The translations under genes were made by a program, and so were the position numbers. Positions 1-7,868 of a DNA stretch of 17,410 bases are shown one piece after another. The notes under the pieces are model-generated. The model was not told the DNA's origin. It saw nothing but the letters and a program-made list of their open reading frames with translations, and did no database searches. The number at the start of each line of letters is the position of its first letter. Positions within the stretch are counted from its first letter, which is position 1. The DNA is from Clostridiaceae bacterium (lineage in GTDB: Bacteria; Bacillota; Clostridia; UBA1212; DUPL01), in contig JAAYLF010000207.1 of NCBI GenBank assembly GCA_012522035.1, positions 1-17,410 of the forward strand, given 5' to 3'.

Positions 1-1
1 G

Positions 2-1201
2 TCCTATGTGTACATAGGTGAGGAACTGGTAGAAAAGATCAAGAAGTACATAGACGAAAGCCGCAAGATAATTGTTTCCTACGCGGAACTCTTCAACTAT
101 TTCAAGGAGGAGCTGAAGGAGTACAACATAAACAACAGATTCAACCTGCAGGGGCTTCTCAAGCCTGAGCTTGAAAAGAGCTACATAATGGGAAAAGACT
201 ACGTTTCCAAAAAGGAAGGCTGGACCATAGACAAGGAAATAGAGAGATTTGTCCTTTCAAAAGGCCGGGTTACAAAGCAGGAGATTTGTGATGAGTTCCT
301 GGGTATGAAGGATATAGTGTTTTCAACAAACATTAAAAAGAATGGAAACATAATAGCCAAGGATGATGGTGTATACGTACATGCATCCTCGCTGGACATT
401 TGCGATGAGGATTATGAAAAGATGAGAAACCTTCTTGTTGAGCATACGGAGAAGATACCTGTCTCGGCAAGAAAGATTCATGTGATTCTCAAGAACAATT
501 ACCAAGACTTCCTTGCAAGGAATGACATAAACTCCCACAGTGAGCTGTTCGATGTCCTGAGATACATGTTTGGAAAAGAGTTCAAGTTCTCAAGACCATT
601 TATTGCAAAACCCGGTACTGTGGACGCCAACAACCTGGATGTGGCAAGGAGGATTCTTGCAGATTATGATGTCATCAGCATAGATGAAATTGTGGACATT
701 TTCAATCAGAACCACATAATTTATCTATCCTTAAGAAGCATACTGATTCAGCTTAATGACGAATTTCTGCAGGTATCAAAAGACTTCATGGGCAGAGTCA
801 AGGAAGAGGTAATGACTGAGAAGGTTAAGAGAACAATACTTGGCAGGCTCCAGTCCCTTATAGCTGAAAAAGGATACATTGCAGGCAGGGCTATTGAAAA
901 CTTCAAAGGTTTTCCTGACATTGGTTATCATTGGAATCCGTACCTGTTAAGAAGTGTTACGGAAAAATATTTTACCGACAAGATTGGAATGGTGGATGTC
1001 CTGACATCAAGTCTTGGCAGCATGAACACCATATTTGTCAAAAAGGAATTCAGCGATATGTCGTATTCCGAGTTCCTGGAATTCGTTATAAAAAGACGCC
1101 ATGAAAAGCAGCCCTTCAAGAGCAGCAAGGAAGTTAGGGAATGGGTAAAGAGTGAGCGTCTTGATCTGAAAGTGAAACAAGCACTGGATGTCTTGGATTG
1201 A
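2..1201 (+). CDS. Unknown repeat-containing, probably DNA-binding protein (5' end outside window)
   Basis: The frame is open from the first bases of the window. The GTG at 8 has no ribosome binding site, so the true start lies upstream and about 399 codons of the C-terminal part are visible. I do not recognise a named family. Counting from the GTG, the protein shows a recurring module of about 60 residues at roughly 9-70, 138-203 and 272-330. Each copy has a charged helix, an N-I-N/S/H type turn, a hydrophobic L-x-x-x-L-R helix and a final beta-like strand. The copies are separated by linkers that look like winged helices; one contains GVYVHASS. The same linker-plus-module recurs once in the downstream pair of reading frames (VYIH, then a module ending VIKK; here VSKK). 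The protein is soluble, without signal peptide or membrane segment. A stack of winged-helix-like DNA-binding units is my inference. By analogy with its neighbour, its missing N-terminus may carry an alpha-CTD-like domain. Confidence 0.75.
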   Translation, partial: SYVYIGEELVEKIKKYIDESRKIIVSYAELFNYFKEELKEYNINNRFNLQGLLKPELEKSYIMGKDYVSKKEGWTIDKEIERFVLSKGRVTKQEICDEFLGMKDIVFSTNIKKNGNIIAKDDGVYVHASSLDICDEDYEKMRNLLVEHTEKIPVSARKIHVILKNNYQDFLARNDINSHSELFDVLRYMFGKEFKFSRPFIAKPGTVDANNLDVARRILADYDVISIDEIVDIFNQNHIIYLSLRSILIQLNDEFLQVSKDFMGRVKEEVMTEKVKRTILGRLQSLIAEKGYIAGRAIENFKGFPDIGYHWNPYLLRSVTEKYFTDKIGMVDVLTSSLGSMNTIFVKKEFSDMSYSEFLEFVIKRRHEKQPFKSSKEVREWVKSERLDLKVKQALDVLD

Positions 1202-1210
1202 CATCCAGTG
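1182..1210 (+). terminator. Perfect 11-bp hairpin over the stop codon, possible terminator
   Basis: CACTGGATGTC (1182-1192) and GACATCCAGTG (1200-1210) are perfect inverted repeats with a 7-base loop. The stop codon TGA (1199-1201) starts at the loop edge. The stem is strong, but what follows is A/T-rich rather than a clean T-run, so termination may be partial. Confidence 0.45.
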
Positions 1211-1226
1211 TTAAATATAATATTAA
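1198..1226 (+). promoter_or_regulatory. Possible promoter for the alpha-CTD-like gene
   Basis: A perfect -35 box TTGACA (1198-1203) lies 17 bases before TATTAA (1221-1226). A better -10 hexamer, TATAAT (1216-1221), sits at only 12-base spacing. The -35 box is embedded in the hairpin at the end of the preceding gene. The site is plausible but unproven. Confidence 0.4.
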
Positions 1227-1258
1227 TAATATTCAAGTATCCGGGAAGCAGGTGACAT

Positions 1259-2329
1259 ATGGATACGAAAAAGTCGTGTTCAAATACAGATATGAAAGAT
1301 GTTAAGCTGGCGGAGGAGTATGGTGTAAATCCTTTGGACTATGTGGATATCAGTTTAATAAACATTGGATTGTCCATTGGAGCAATCAACAGTCTAATGA
1401 AGGAAGGCGTGCATACCGTCTGCGACTTGCTCAACCTGACTGAAAATGAGCTGTGCGGTATTAAGAATATTGGCAGGCGCAGCATTGAGATAATCAGGGA
1501 AACTTTGGACGAAATTATTCAAGATGACAGAAAAGTTTTGGTCAGAAAGAGAACAGGCAGGATGCCTGGAAGGGAAAAGGCCGCTCTTGAGAAATACAAG
1601 GATGCCGCTTTGATGGCAGGATATGAAATCAGCAAGGAAGCATACGTTAATCCGGACAAGGTTATTCCCATAATGAATGTGTTAAGCCACCACACGGAAA
1701 GTATTGCAAGCATTGAGGATCGCAAAAAAGAGCTCCTTGAGAATTTTGACAAAATACAAAAGGACAGACACTACCTTCAAATATATCCTTTCATAGAGGC
1801 CTATACAGGTGATGCTGAGCACAAACGTATTCTAAAGGATATTTTCAACAGGAAGGATCGGGTAATTGACATCGTAAACAAGGAAAATCTTGATGATGGA
1901 CATTTGAATGAACTTGCAAAATTTGTTATCTGGCTGTGTTTTGACATGAAAGAAATATGTTCATCCTATCTTGATGTTTTTCTAAATGAAGAAACATCAG
2001 GAAAGATAATAGGTATGAGGGTCAAGGAAAAACCTTTGAAAACCATTTGTGAAAAAGCAGAAGTGGAATCGACCAAAATATATACCCTGGAGAAGGCTTT
2101 GATGAAGAACTTGAGAGCTCTTCTATCCAGGCACAATTTCGTAAAAATGATTGCGGCCTTAAATGGTGGACGCGGCATTGTAGAGGATAAAACCCTTGGT
2201 AAATATCTTGGCAAGTACAAGGATATCGTGCTTCACTACCTTAAGAAGATTAACAAAGACGCTATAAATCATGACAACGCCTTTGATGTATATTGTCTTG
2301 ATATGGAAAGCGTGCAGCTTTTGCACTGA
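1259..2329 (+). CDS. Protein with RNA polymerase alpha-CTD-like and sigma region 4-like domains (probably the 5' part of a broken gene)
   Basis: This 356-residue product starts at ATG 1259, with AGGTG four bases upstream. Residues about 35-86 match the C-terminal domain of RNA polymerase alpha: an LSIGAINSL helix, the TVCDLLNLTENEL segment, then IKNIGRRSIEII. In RpoA this helix-hairpin-helix fold contacts UP-element DNA and activators. Residues about 252-290 (from EKPLKTICEKAEVES to KALMKNLRALL) look like a sigma-70 region 4 helix-turn-helix, as in T-L-x-E-I...GV...V-x-x-I-E-x-x-A-L-x-x-L. No beta-subunit or core-binding sigma region 2 is seen, so it is neither a true RpoA nor a full sigma factor. 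The reading frame continues past the TGA at 2327 into the next feature, so the complete gene probably spans 1259-2920. A DNA-binding or transcription-related role is inferred; the biological function is unknown. Confidence 0.75.
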   Translation: MDTKKSCSNTDMKDVKLAEEYGVNPLDYVDISLINIGLSIGAINSLMKEGVHTVCDLLNLTENELCGIKNIGRRSIEIIRETLDEIIQDDRKVLVRKRTGRMPGREKAALEKYKDAALMAGYEISKEAYVNPDKVIPIMNVLSHHTESIASIEDRKKELLENFDKIQKDRHYLQIYPFIEAYTGDAEHKRILKDIFNRKDRVIDIVNKENLDDGHLNELAKFVIWLCFDMKEICSSYLDVFLNEETSGKIIGMRVKEKPLKTICEKAEVESTKIYTLEKALMKNLRALLSRHNFVKMIAALNGGRGIVEDKTLGKYLGKYKDIVLHYLKKINKDAINHDNAFDVYCLDMESVQLLH

Positions 2330-2920
2330 ATAAAGGAGGAGTTTCCTAGGGAAATAGAAGAAGAGGAGCTTAATGGAGTAATTGCTGATGAGGCAGCCAA
2401 ATCGGGCCTGTCAAAAGAAATGATTGAAAGAATGGTATCCAACAGGTACCAAAAGACCGGCAATATCTATCACATCGGCAAACTGTCAAACTTGTCCGCC
2501 TTTGGCTATATTCTCAAAAAATATTATCCTGAAGGCATCAGGATAAACTCAAGTCGGGAGCTTGATGAATTCTATGAAAAGGCAAAGGAGCTTTATGGAG
2601 AGAACAATCTGCCAAAGAACAAAAGAGTTCTTGCAAATGCAGTGGCCAAGGTGGGAATTCACAGCTACCGGGGTGTATACATCCACAAGGATTATATCCT
2701 GTGTCCTGGGTTCGTGGTTGACACAATAGATGAACATTTGAAAAGAATGACCCAGGAAGAAATAAGTGCATACGAGCTGTATATTGAGTTTTACGACATC
2801 CTTTCAAAGGAGACGAACATAAAGAACCACTACATGCTGTTCAGCATACTAAGGCACGAGCTTGAAAGCAAATACCTGTTCAAGCGAAACTTTGTAATTA
2901 AAAAGCTAAAACTTATGTAA
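2330..2920 (+). pseudogene. In-frame 3' part of the alpha-CTD-like gene after a TGA stop; repeat-module fragment
   Basis: This is open in the same frame as the preceding gene directly after its TGA. There are 30 good sense codons before the first ATG at 2420; from that ATG the product would be 166 residues. An SD-like AAGGAGGAG at 2333-2341 is followed by no ATG, GTG or TTG at usable distance, so independent translation from the natural start of this segment is doubtful. The encoded stretch has a winged-helix-like part ending in GVYIH, then one module ending FVIKK. This module aligns with the first module of the gene at the left edge: both share S/A-Y-x-E-L, an N-I-x-N turn, L-x-x-E-L-E and a final V-x-K-K. 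The coding stops five residues after that module (LKLM, stop), where the paralogue continues with two more, so this copy seems shortened as well as interrupted. A sequencing error at the TGA is the main alternative. Confidence 0.6.
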
Positions 2921-3922
2921 AAGCGTTTCAATAACAGAAGATACAACTTCAGCCATGCGCACAAATCCGGCATCGTTGGGATGGCAGTTGTCCACTGTGC
3001 ATGCGTCCCGGTATTTTTCCATGAAGAGCTTTTCTCCGTCTATAAAGTAGGTGTTATTATCTCCTCTTGCCAATGCATTTGTGTAAGTCTTTCGTATTAT
3101 ATCCCTGCGCAAAATGTTCTCCTCTTTAGAGGCGTCAAAATCCGGTCTTGACATCAGTATGATCGGTTTGTCGGGGTGTTTTTCCCGTACTTTCAGAAAC
3201 ATCCTTTCATGGGTTTCCTCAAGGTACTTGCAGGTAGGAGCGTTGTGGTCGTAATCATATACAAAGATGGCAAAATCAAGAGAGGCAATGTATTCTGCTA
3301 TTGGGTCCTCTGCTTTTGCAGAGCCTGAGAACCCCAAATTTATATGATCACAGTCAAGAGCTGCTGAAATAATATTAGTATAACAATTGCCTGGACGGGA
3401 AGCGCATCCTCCTTGTGTGATGGAGGAACCGTAATATACAATAGGTTTTTCATATTTGTACCCAAGGCCGCTGCCAAGAAAAGAGCCCTTTTGAAGCCCT
3501 GCAAAAACCTTGTTCACATGATTGTATAAAGGAAAGTGTATGGTTATGTTCCGTGTTTTCCTGTCACTGAAATGTATGACTGATTCATACCCGTTTTTCA
3601 TGTCGGAAGGAGGCATGAAGGTTCCTTTGTATACGTCTTTTCCATCTTCATGAACATAAAGGTCAAAACCCGATGTACCGGTTAAAGGCATGTGCGGAAA
3701 ATTGGCCACATACGGCATCTCAGCCTTTATGGCAACATACGGCGAGTCGGTTGCAAACCGGATTCTTCCGCCGGCTGTTTCTCTTGCGTGGAATTCCACA
3801 TCCTTGTTTGTGGCTTTTGCCACATCATCAGGCATTCTCTTGAAAACATCTTCCTCTTTTGGGTTGTACAAACCATATATGTCAAAGGGCTCGTCTTTTA
3901 TGTCGTAATATATGATATCCAT
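2906..3922 (-). CDS. SGNH/GDSL-type esterase, probable carbohydrate deacetylase
   Basis: The product is 338 residues from the ATG at 3922. It is chosen over the upstream ATG at 3985 because AAGGAG lies eight bases before it. Residues about 1-155 form a beta-rich N-terminal domain with the TGTSGFDLYV signature of proteins annotated as the N-terminal domain of SGNH-type esterases. The catalytic part begins with YYGSSITQGG (about 163-172), where the nucleophile is the second serine (S167) in place of the usual GDS. It continues with the oxyanion glycine in LGFSGSA (about 196-202), the Asn of DYDHNAP (N227) and the Asp-x-x-His dyad in DNCHPND (D311, H314). All SGNH blocks are therefore present. 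There is no signal peptide, so it acts in the cytoplasm. Being divergent from the rhamnose operon, it probably removes acetyl groups from imported oligosaccharides; that substrate is inferred. Its last 15 bases overlap the end of the convergent upstream frame. Confidence 0.85.
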   Translation of the reverse strand: MDIIYYDIKDEPFDIYGLYNPKEEDVFKRMPDDVAKATNKDVEFHARETAGGRIRFATDSPYVAIKAEMPYVANFPHMPLTGTSGFDLYVHEDGKDVYKGTFMPPSDMKNGYESVIHFSDRKTRNITIHFPLYNHVNKVFAGLQKGSFLGSGLGYKYEKPIVYYGSSITQGGCASRPGNCYTNIISAALDCDHINLGFSGSAKAEDPIAEYIASLDFAIFVYDYDHNAPTCKYLEETHERMFLKVREKHPDKPIILMSRPDFDASKEENILRRDIIRKTYTNALARGDNNTYFIDGEKLFMEKYRDACTVDNCHPNDAGFVRMAEVVSSVIETLLHKF

Positions 3923-3951
3923 GTATTCTGCTCCTTCTGTTTGATGCCAAA

Positions 3952-3981
3952 AGTATAGCACTTTGGGAAGATTAATTGCAA
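3952..3981 (-). promoter_or_regulatory. Possible promoter of the SGNH esterase gene
   Basis: On the minus strand TTGCAA (3981-3976) and TATACT (3957-3952) are separated by 18 bases, and the -10 box lies about 30 bases before the ATG at 3922. The -35 match is modest. Confidence 0.4.
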
Positions 3982-4004
3982 GCATGTGTGTTTAATTCCC
4001 GTTA

Positions 4005-4022
4005 TGTGATATAATAATCACA
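4005..4022 (+). promoter_or_regulatory. rhaA promoter -10 box inside a palindromic operator
   Basis: TATAAT (4010-4015) lies 33 bases before the rhaA start and has no good -35 box at 16-18 bases upstream. It sits inside a perfect inverted repeat, TGTGAT (4005-4010) and ATCACA (4017-4022), with a 6-base spacer. A regulator bound here would cover the -10 region, which fits a sugar-responsive repressor. The poor -35 box would also fit a promoter that needs an activator. The regulator is not in the window. Confidence 0.5.
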
Positions 4023-4048
4023 ACATTGATATTTTAGGAGGGTTCTTT

Positions 4049-5311
4049 ATGTACAGAAACAAGGAAGACGTAATCTTAAGAAATTACGATTATGCGAAAG
4101 CGGTTTACAAGGATTTTGGTGTTGATGTGGACAAGGTGATTGAAAAGTTTAAGACAGTCCCCATTTCACTGCATTGCTGGCAGGGTGATGATGTTAAGGG
4201 ATTTGAAGATTTGGGCGATGTGGAAAGCCAGAATGTTGTAACAGGAAGTTATCCGGGTGCTGCAAGAAACGGAGACGAACTTAGAGCGGATATAGAGAAG
4301 GCGTTTTCCATGTCTCCTGCAAAACACAGGGTTAATCTGCACAGCATCTATGCAGAACCAAAGAAACCCACTCCCAGAAATGAACTTACTGCTGACGACT
4401 TTGGTAGATGGATTGAATGGGCAAAGGAAAAGGACTATGGTCTTGATTTCAATGTGTCTTTCTTTACCCATCCGATGATGGTGGACGGTTTCTCTCTTGC
4501 TTCCAGAAGGAAGGATGTAAGGGATTACTGGGTAAAGGCAGGTATTGGAGGAAGAGAGATTTCATATGAGATAGGCAAGAGGCTGGGTACACCCTGCTAC
4601 CACAACATCTGGGTGCCGGATGGTCTTAAGGATATTCCTGCAAACCGTCTGATATATCGTCAGAACCTGATTGAATCACTGGATAGAATTTTTGAGAAGA
4701 AACTTGATAGAAAATATGTAAGAGACGTGCTGGAAGGAAAACTGTTTGGCATAGGTATTGAAAGCTTTACTGTCGGATCCCATGAATTTTACCTTGCATA
4801 TGCGGTAAAGAACGGTGTTGGTGTATGCCTTGATACGGGCCATTATCATCCAACGGAAACTGCCGTAGACAAGATAACCGCCGTTGCACCTTTTGTTAAC
4901 GACGTTCTTCTCCATGTCAGCCGTGGAGTAAGATGGGATTCAGACCACGTGCTCATCCAAAGTGACGAGCTTGACGCTTTGATGCTGGAGATAAAACGCG
5001 GAGATTTCTTCGACAAGGTGGCTATCGGTCTTGACTTCTTTGATGCGAGCATCAACAGGGTTGCTGCATGGGTAATCGGTCTGCGTTCAGCTGGCAAATC
5101 CATACTGAAGGCACTGCTTGAGCCTACCCACCTGATTGAAGAAGCCGAAGCAAACGGAGATTTCACATCAAGGCTTGCACTCATGGAAGAATTCAAGAAC
5201 CTTCCGTTCAATGCGGTCTGGGATTACGTATGCCACACCACAGGAACATATGTGGGAAGCACGTGGCTTGACGAGGTCAAGGCCTACGAGAGCAGCCTGG
5301 ACAGAAACTAA
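4049..5311 (+). CDS. rhaA: L-rhamnose isomerase
   Basis: RhaA (EC 5.3.1.14) converts L-rhamnose to L-rhamnulose in the cytoplasm, the first step of the classical rhamnose pathway. The 420-residue product matches the usual family length of about 420. It has the characteristic N-terminus (PISLHCWQGDDVKGFE, about 38-53) and the metal- and substrate-binding motifs of the TIM barrel: GIGIES (E238), CLDTGHYHP (D262, H265, H267), LLHVSRGVRWDSDH (H289, D297, D299) and GLDFFDAS (D329). The ATG is preceded by AGGAGGG at good distance. The next gene, an alpha-L-rhamnosidase, starts 13 bases after the stop, so the two are almost certainly co-transcribed and couple rhamnose release to its use. Rhamnulokinase and rhamnulose-1-phosphate aldolase genes are not seen here. 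Confidence 0.96.
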   Translation: MYRNKEDVILRNYDYAKAVYKDFGVDVDKVIEKFKTVPISLHCWQGDDVKGFEDLGDVESQNVVTGSYPGAARNGDELRADIEKAFSMSPAKHRVNLHSIYAEPKKPTPRNELTADDFGRWIEWAKEKDYGLDFNVSFFTHPMMVDGFSLASRRKDVRDYWVKAGIGGREISYEIGKRLGTPCYHNIWVPDGLKDIPANRLIYRQNLIESLDRIFEKKLDRKYVRDVLEGKLFGIGIESFTVGSHEFYLAYAVKNGVGVCLDTGHYHPTETAVDKITAVAPFVNDVLLHVSRGVRWDSDHVLIQSDELDALMLEIKRGDFFDKVAIGLDFFDASINRVAAWVIGLRSAGKSILKALLEPTHLIEEAEANGDFTSRLALMEEFKNLPFNAVWDYVCHTTGTYVGSTWLDEVKAYESSLDRN

Positions 5312-5324
5312 GGTGAGGTGCAAA

Positions 5325-7826
5325 ATGCTGGAGATAGACAAACTGTATGTAGATGGTAGTTTGTTCAAGGTAGTGGATAATGACGCTCCTGTTTTTTCAT
5401 GGAGCGTCCTTTCGTACGGGAAGGATCTGTATCAGAAATCCTTCAGGCTGGATTTGTTTGAAAGAGGCACTTCCGTTCTGTCTCTTGAGCCTTTTTGGAG
5501 TGCTGAAAGGGAAACAAAAGAACAGAGTGTGAAATATGACGGCCCTTCTCTTGGAGAGGGTAAAAGCTACATGGCAATACTTACCGTTACCGACAATCTG
5601 GGAAGAACCTCAAAGCATTATTCAAGAACCTTTGTAAATGGCAGGGTAAACTGGGATGCGGATTGGATAGCTGCTTCGGAAGATAGAAAAGAAGCCGTCG
5701 TGGAATTCAGGCATGAGTTTGATGTTGAGAAGGATGTGAAAGAGTGTGTTCTGTTTGTCTGCGGCATTGGATACCACAGGGCATACGTAAATGGGCAGGA
5801 AGTAAAAGGTGGAGTCCTTGCTCCTAGTGTCTCAAATTACAACAAAACATGCTACTACGAAGTACTTGATGTTGACCTTAGGAACATCAGGCACGGCAGA
5901 AACGAAGTAAGCGTCTTTGTAGGGGAAGGCTGGAGGAGGATAAACACCCTTCAAATGGGATACACCGCCTCTTTCACAGGAACTCCTCAGCTTACTGCCA
6001 TGATGAGAATTACGTTCACCGATGGTTCTGAAGAGTGGATAAAAACCGATGAAAACTGGAAATGGAGATTCACGCCTTATGTTTCCTGTACAATCTTTGG
6101 CGGATCCATATACGATGAAAGGGTCTTTGATAATGAGGACAAGGATGTTTTGGTGGTGGATTCTCCTGGCGGAGTAATGAGGCCTGATGTTCTTGAACCG
6201 ATAATCGAGCAGAAGACATACAAACCAAAATCCATATTCTGTCCTGAAGAGGGTGTCTATGTTGTTGACTTTGGTCAGAATATTGCAGGCTACTGTCATA
6301 TCAAGCTTCCTGCTTTTATGGAACCGGGTCAGGAAATTGTTGTCAAACATGCGGAAGAATTGGAAGAGGACGGCAATTTGTATACCGCACCGCTGAGGGA
6401 TGCTGCCCAGACGGACAAGTTCATCTCAAAAGGTGCGATATATGAAGGGCAGTGGTTCTCCCCCATATTTACTTACCATGGCTTTAGATATGTTTCGGTA
6501 ACAGGTGTGGAGTTACTTGGAAAAGAGGATATCTATGCGGTAAGCGTATACAACGCAATAGATAAGGATAGTTTCTTTACATCTGGAAGTCCGATTCTTA
6601 ACCAGGTGCATCAGAATGCCATAATGACGGAAAGGGCCAATATCCACAGTCTGCTTACCGACTGCCCGCAGAGGGATGAGAGGATGCAGTGGCTGAACGA
6701 CGCTACAGTAAGATTCCAGGCCATACCCTACTGCTTTAATATAAACAGGATGTTTGTAAAAGTCATCCGCGACGTCATAAATGACCAGGTGGACGGAATG
6801 ATTACCTGTACAGCACCTTTTGTGTATGGACAAAGACCTGCGGATCCTGTCTGCTCGTCATTTCTAATTGCCGGTCTTGAACACTACATGGCAATAGGCA
6901 GTACAGACATTCTGGAAGAAGCTTATGAATCCTTCAAGGCTTGGGAAAAGTATCTGTTGTCAAGGTCTGACAATTACATTGTCAACTACTCATATTACGG
7001 AGACTGGGCATCCCCATCCTATGCATGCATGAGCGAAGAATTTGCAGTGTCCAAAGTAACTCCAGGAGACCTTATGTCCACCGGCTATTCATACCTTAAC
7101 TGCAAAATGCTGCATGAATTTGCACTAATACTTGGCAGGGAAGAGGATGCGGATTTTTTCAAGGAAACCAGTGAGAAGATAAAAGATGCTTTCCTTGAGA
7201 AGTGGTTTGACAAGGAAAGCTGCATGGTGGCAACAGGCTCTCATGCATGCCAGGCTTTTCCTCTGTGGCTGGGTATAATTCCGGAAGAATACAGGCAAAA
7301 GGTGTGCGACATACTGAGAAACGACCTGGTTCAAAACAAGTACCAGTTTACAACAGGAAACTTGTGTACAAGATACATGCTGGAAGTACTTACACAATAC
7401 GGCTATGTGGATGATGCGTATGAGATTATGACAAAGGAGACGTATCCTTCCATAGGGTATATGATACAGAATGAGGCTACCACCATCTGGGAGAGGTTCG
7501 AGCTTAAGAAGAACCCGGGTATGAATTCCCACAATCATCCTATGTACGGCTCTGTTTATTACTGGTTCTATGCTTATGTTCTGGGAATCAAACCTTCAGA
7601 GAAAGCTTTTGATGTTGTGGACATAAAGCCGTATTTTCCATCAAAGCTGCTTTCTGCCCATGGGGAAGTTGAAACCATAAAAGGAAAAATTTCTGTAAGA
7701 TGGGCAAACAGGTATGGAAACATACATCTTTATGTTACTGTTCCTTTTGGTGTTACGGCGAACGTGCATGTAAAGGATGGCGAGGTTGTAACGGTAAACT
7801 CCGGATGTCATTATTTCAGAATCTGA
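5325..7826 (+). CDS. Alpha-L-rhamnosidase, GH78 family, cytoplasmic
   Basis: The enzyme cleaves terminal alpha-L-rhamnose from oligosaccharides or glycosides (EC 3.2.1.40). The frame is open upstream to 5136, but the start is set at ATG 5325 because GAGGTG lies just before it and the upstream part overlaps rhaA. The product is 833 residues. N-terminal beta-sandwich domains come first (residues about 1-400, including the GIGYHRAYVNGQEV motif typical of the rhamnosidase N-domain). The (alpha/alpha)6 barrel follows, with TDCPQRDERMQWLNDA at about 445-460; E452 of the D-E-R triplet is the expected general acid. NEATTIWERF gives E723 as the expected base, followed by SHNHPMYGSVYYW. A beta-sandwich C-terminal domain closes the protein. 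There is no signal peptide, so the substrate must be imported. It is second in the operon with rhaA, and transcription ends at the hairpin at 7837-7866. Confidence 0.95.
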   Translation: MLEIDKLYVDGSLFKVVDNDAPVFSWSVLSYGKDLYQKSFRLDLFERGTSVLSLEPFWSAERETKEQSVKYDGPSLGEGKSYMAILTVTDNLGRTSKHYSRTFVNGRVNWDADWIAASEDRKEAVVEFRHEFDVEKDVKECVLFVCGIGYHRAYVNGQEVKGGVLAPSVSNYNKTCYYEVLDVDLRNIRHGRNEVSVFVGEGWRRINTLQMGYTASFTGTPQLTAMMRITFTDGSEEWIKTDENWKWRFTPYVSCTIFGGSIYDERVFDNEDKDVLVVDSPGGVMRPDVLEPIIEQKTYKPKSIFCPEEGVYVVDFGQNIAGYCHIKLPAFMEPGQEIVVKHAEELEEDGNLYTAPLRDAAQTDKFISKGAIYEGQWFSPIFTYHGFRYVSVTGVELLGKEDIYAVSVYNAIDKDSFFTSGSPILNQVHQNAIMTERANIHSLLTDCPQRDERMQWLNDATVRFQAIPYCFNINRMFVKVIRDVINDQVDGMITCTAPFVYGQRPADPVCSSFLIAGLEHYMAIGSTDILEEAYESFKAWEKYLLSRSDNYIVNYSYYGDWASPSYACMSEEFAVSKVTPGDLMSTGYSYLNCKMLHEFALILGREEDADFFKETSEKIKDAFLEKWFDKESCMVATGSHACQAFPLWLGIIPEEYRQKVCDILRNDLVQNKYQFTTGNLCTRYMLEVLTQYGYVDDAYEIMTKETYPSIGYMIQNEATTIWERFELKKNPGMNSHNHPMYGSVYYWFYAYVLGIKPSEKAFDVVDIKPYFPSKLLSAHGEVETIKGKISVRWANRYGNIHLYVTVPFGVTANVHVKDGEVVTVNSGCHYFRI

Positions 7827-7836
7827 ACAAGGCAAT

Positions 7837-7868
7837 AAACCAGCTGGCAAAACTGCCAGCTGGTTTTT
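7837..7868 (+). terminator. Strong intrinsic terminator shared by convergent genes
   Basis: A perfect 13-bp stem, AAACCAGCTGGCA (7837-7849) and TGCCAGCTGGTTT (7854-7866), has a 4-base loop and runs into five Ts (7864-7868). It ends the rhaA-rhamnosidase operon. The stop codon of the leftward GH172 gene begins at 7869, so the same hairpin can also serve that gene, though its T-tract in that direction is weaker. Confidence 0.9.

Noticed and set aside
2918..2932. TGTAAAAGCGTTTCA resembles a catabolite-responsive element
   Set aside because: The spacing between the half-sites is off by one base against the cre consensus, and it lies at the 3' ends of two convergent genes, away from any promoter.
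5136..5324. N-terminal extension of 63 codons of the rhamnosidase frame
   Set aside because: It overlaps the end of rhaA in another frame, has a composition unlike the rest of the protein, and a clear ribosome binding site precedes ATG 5325.
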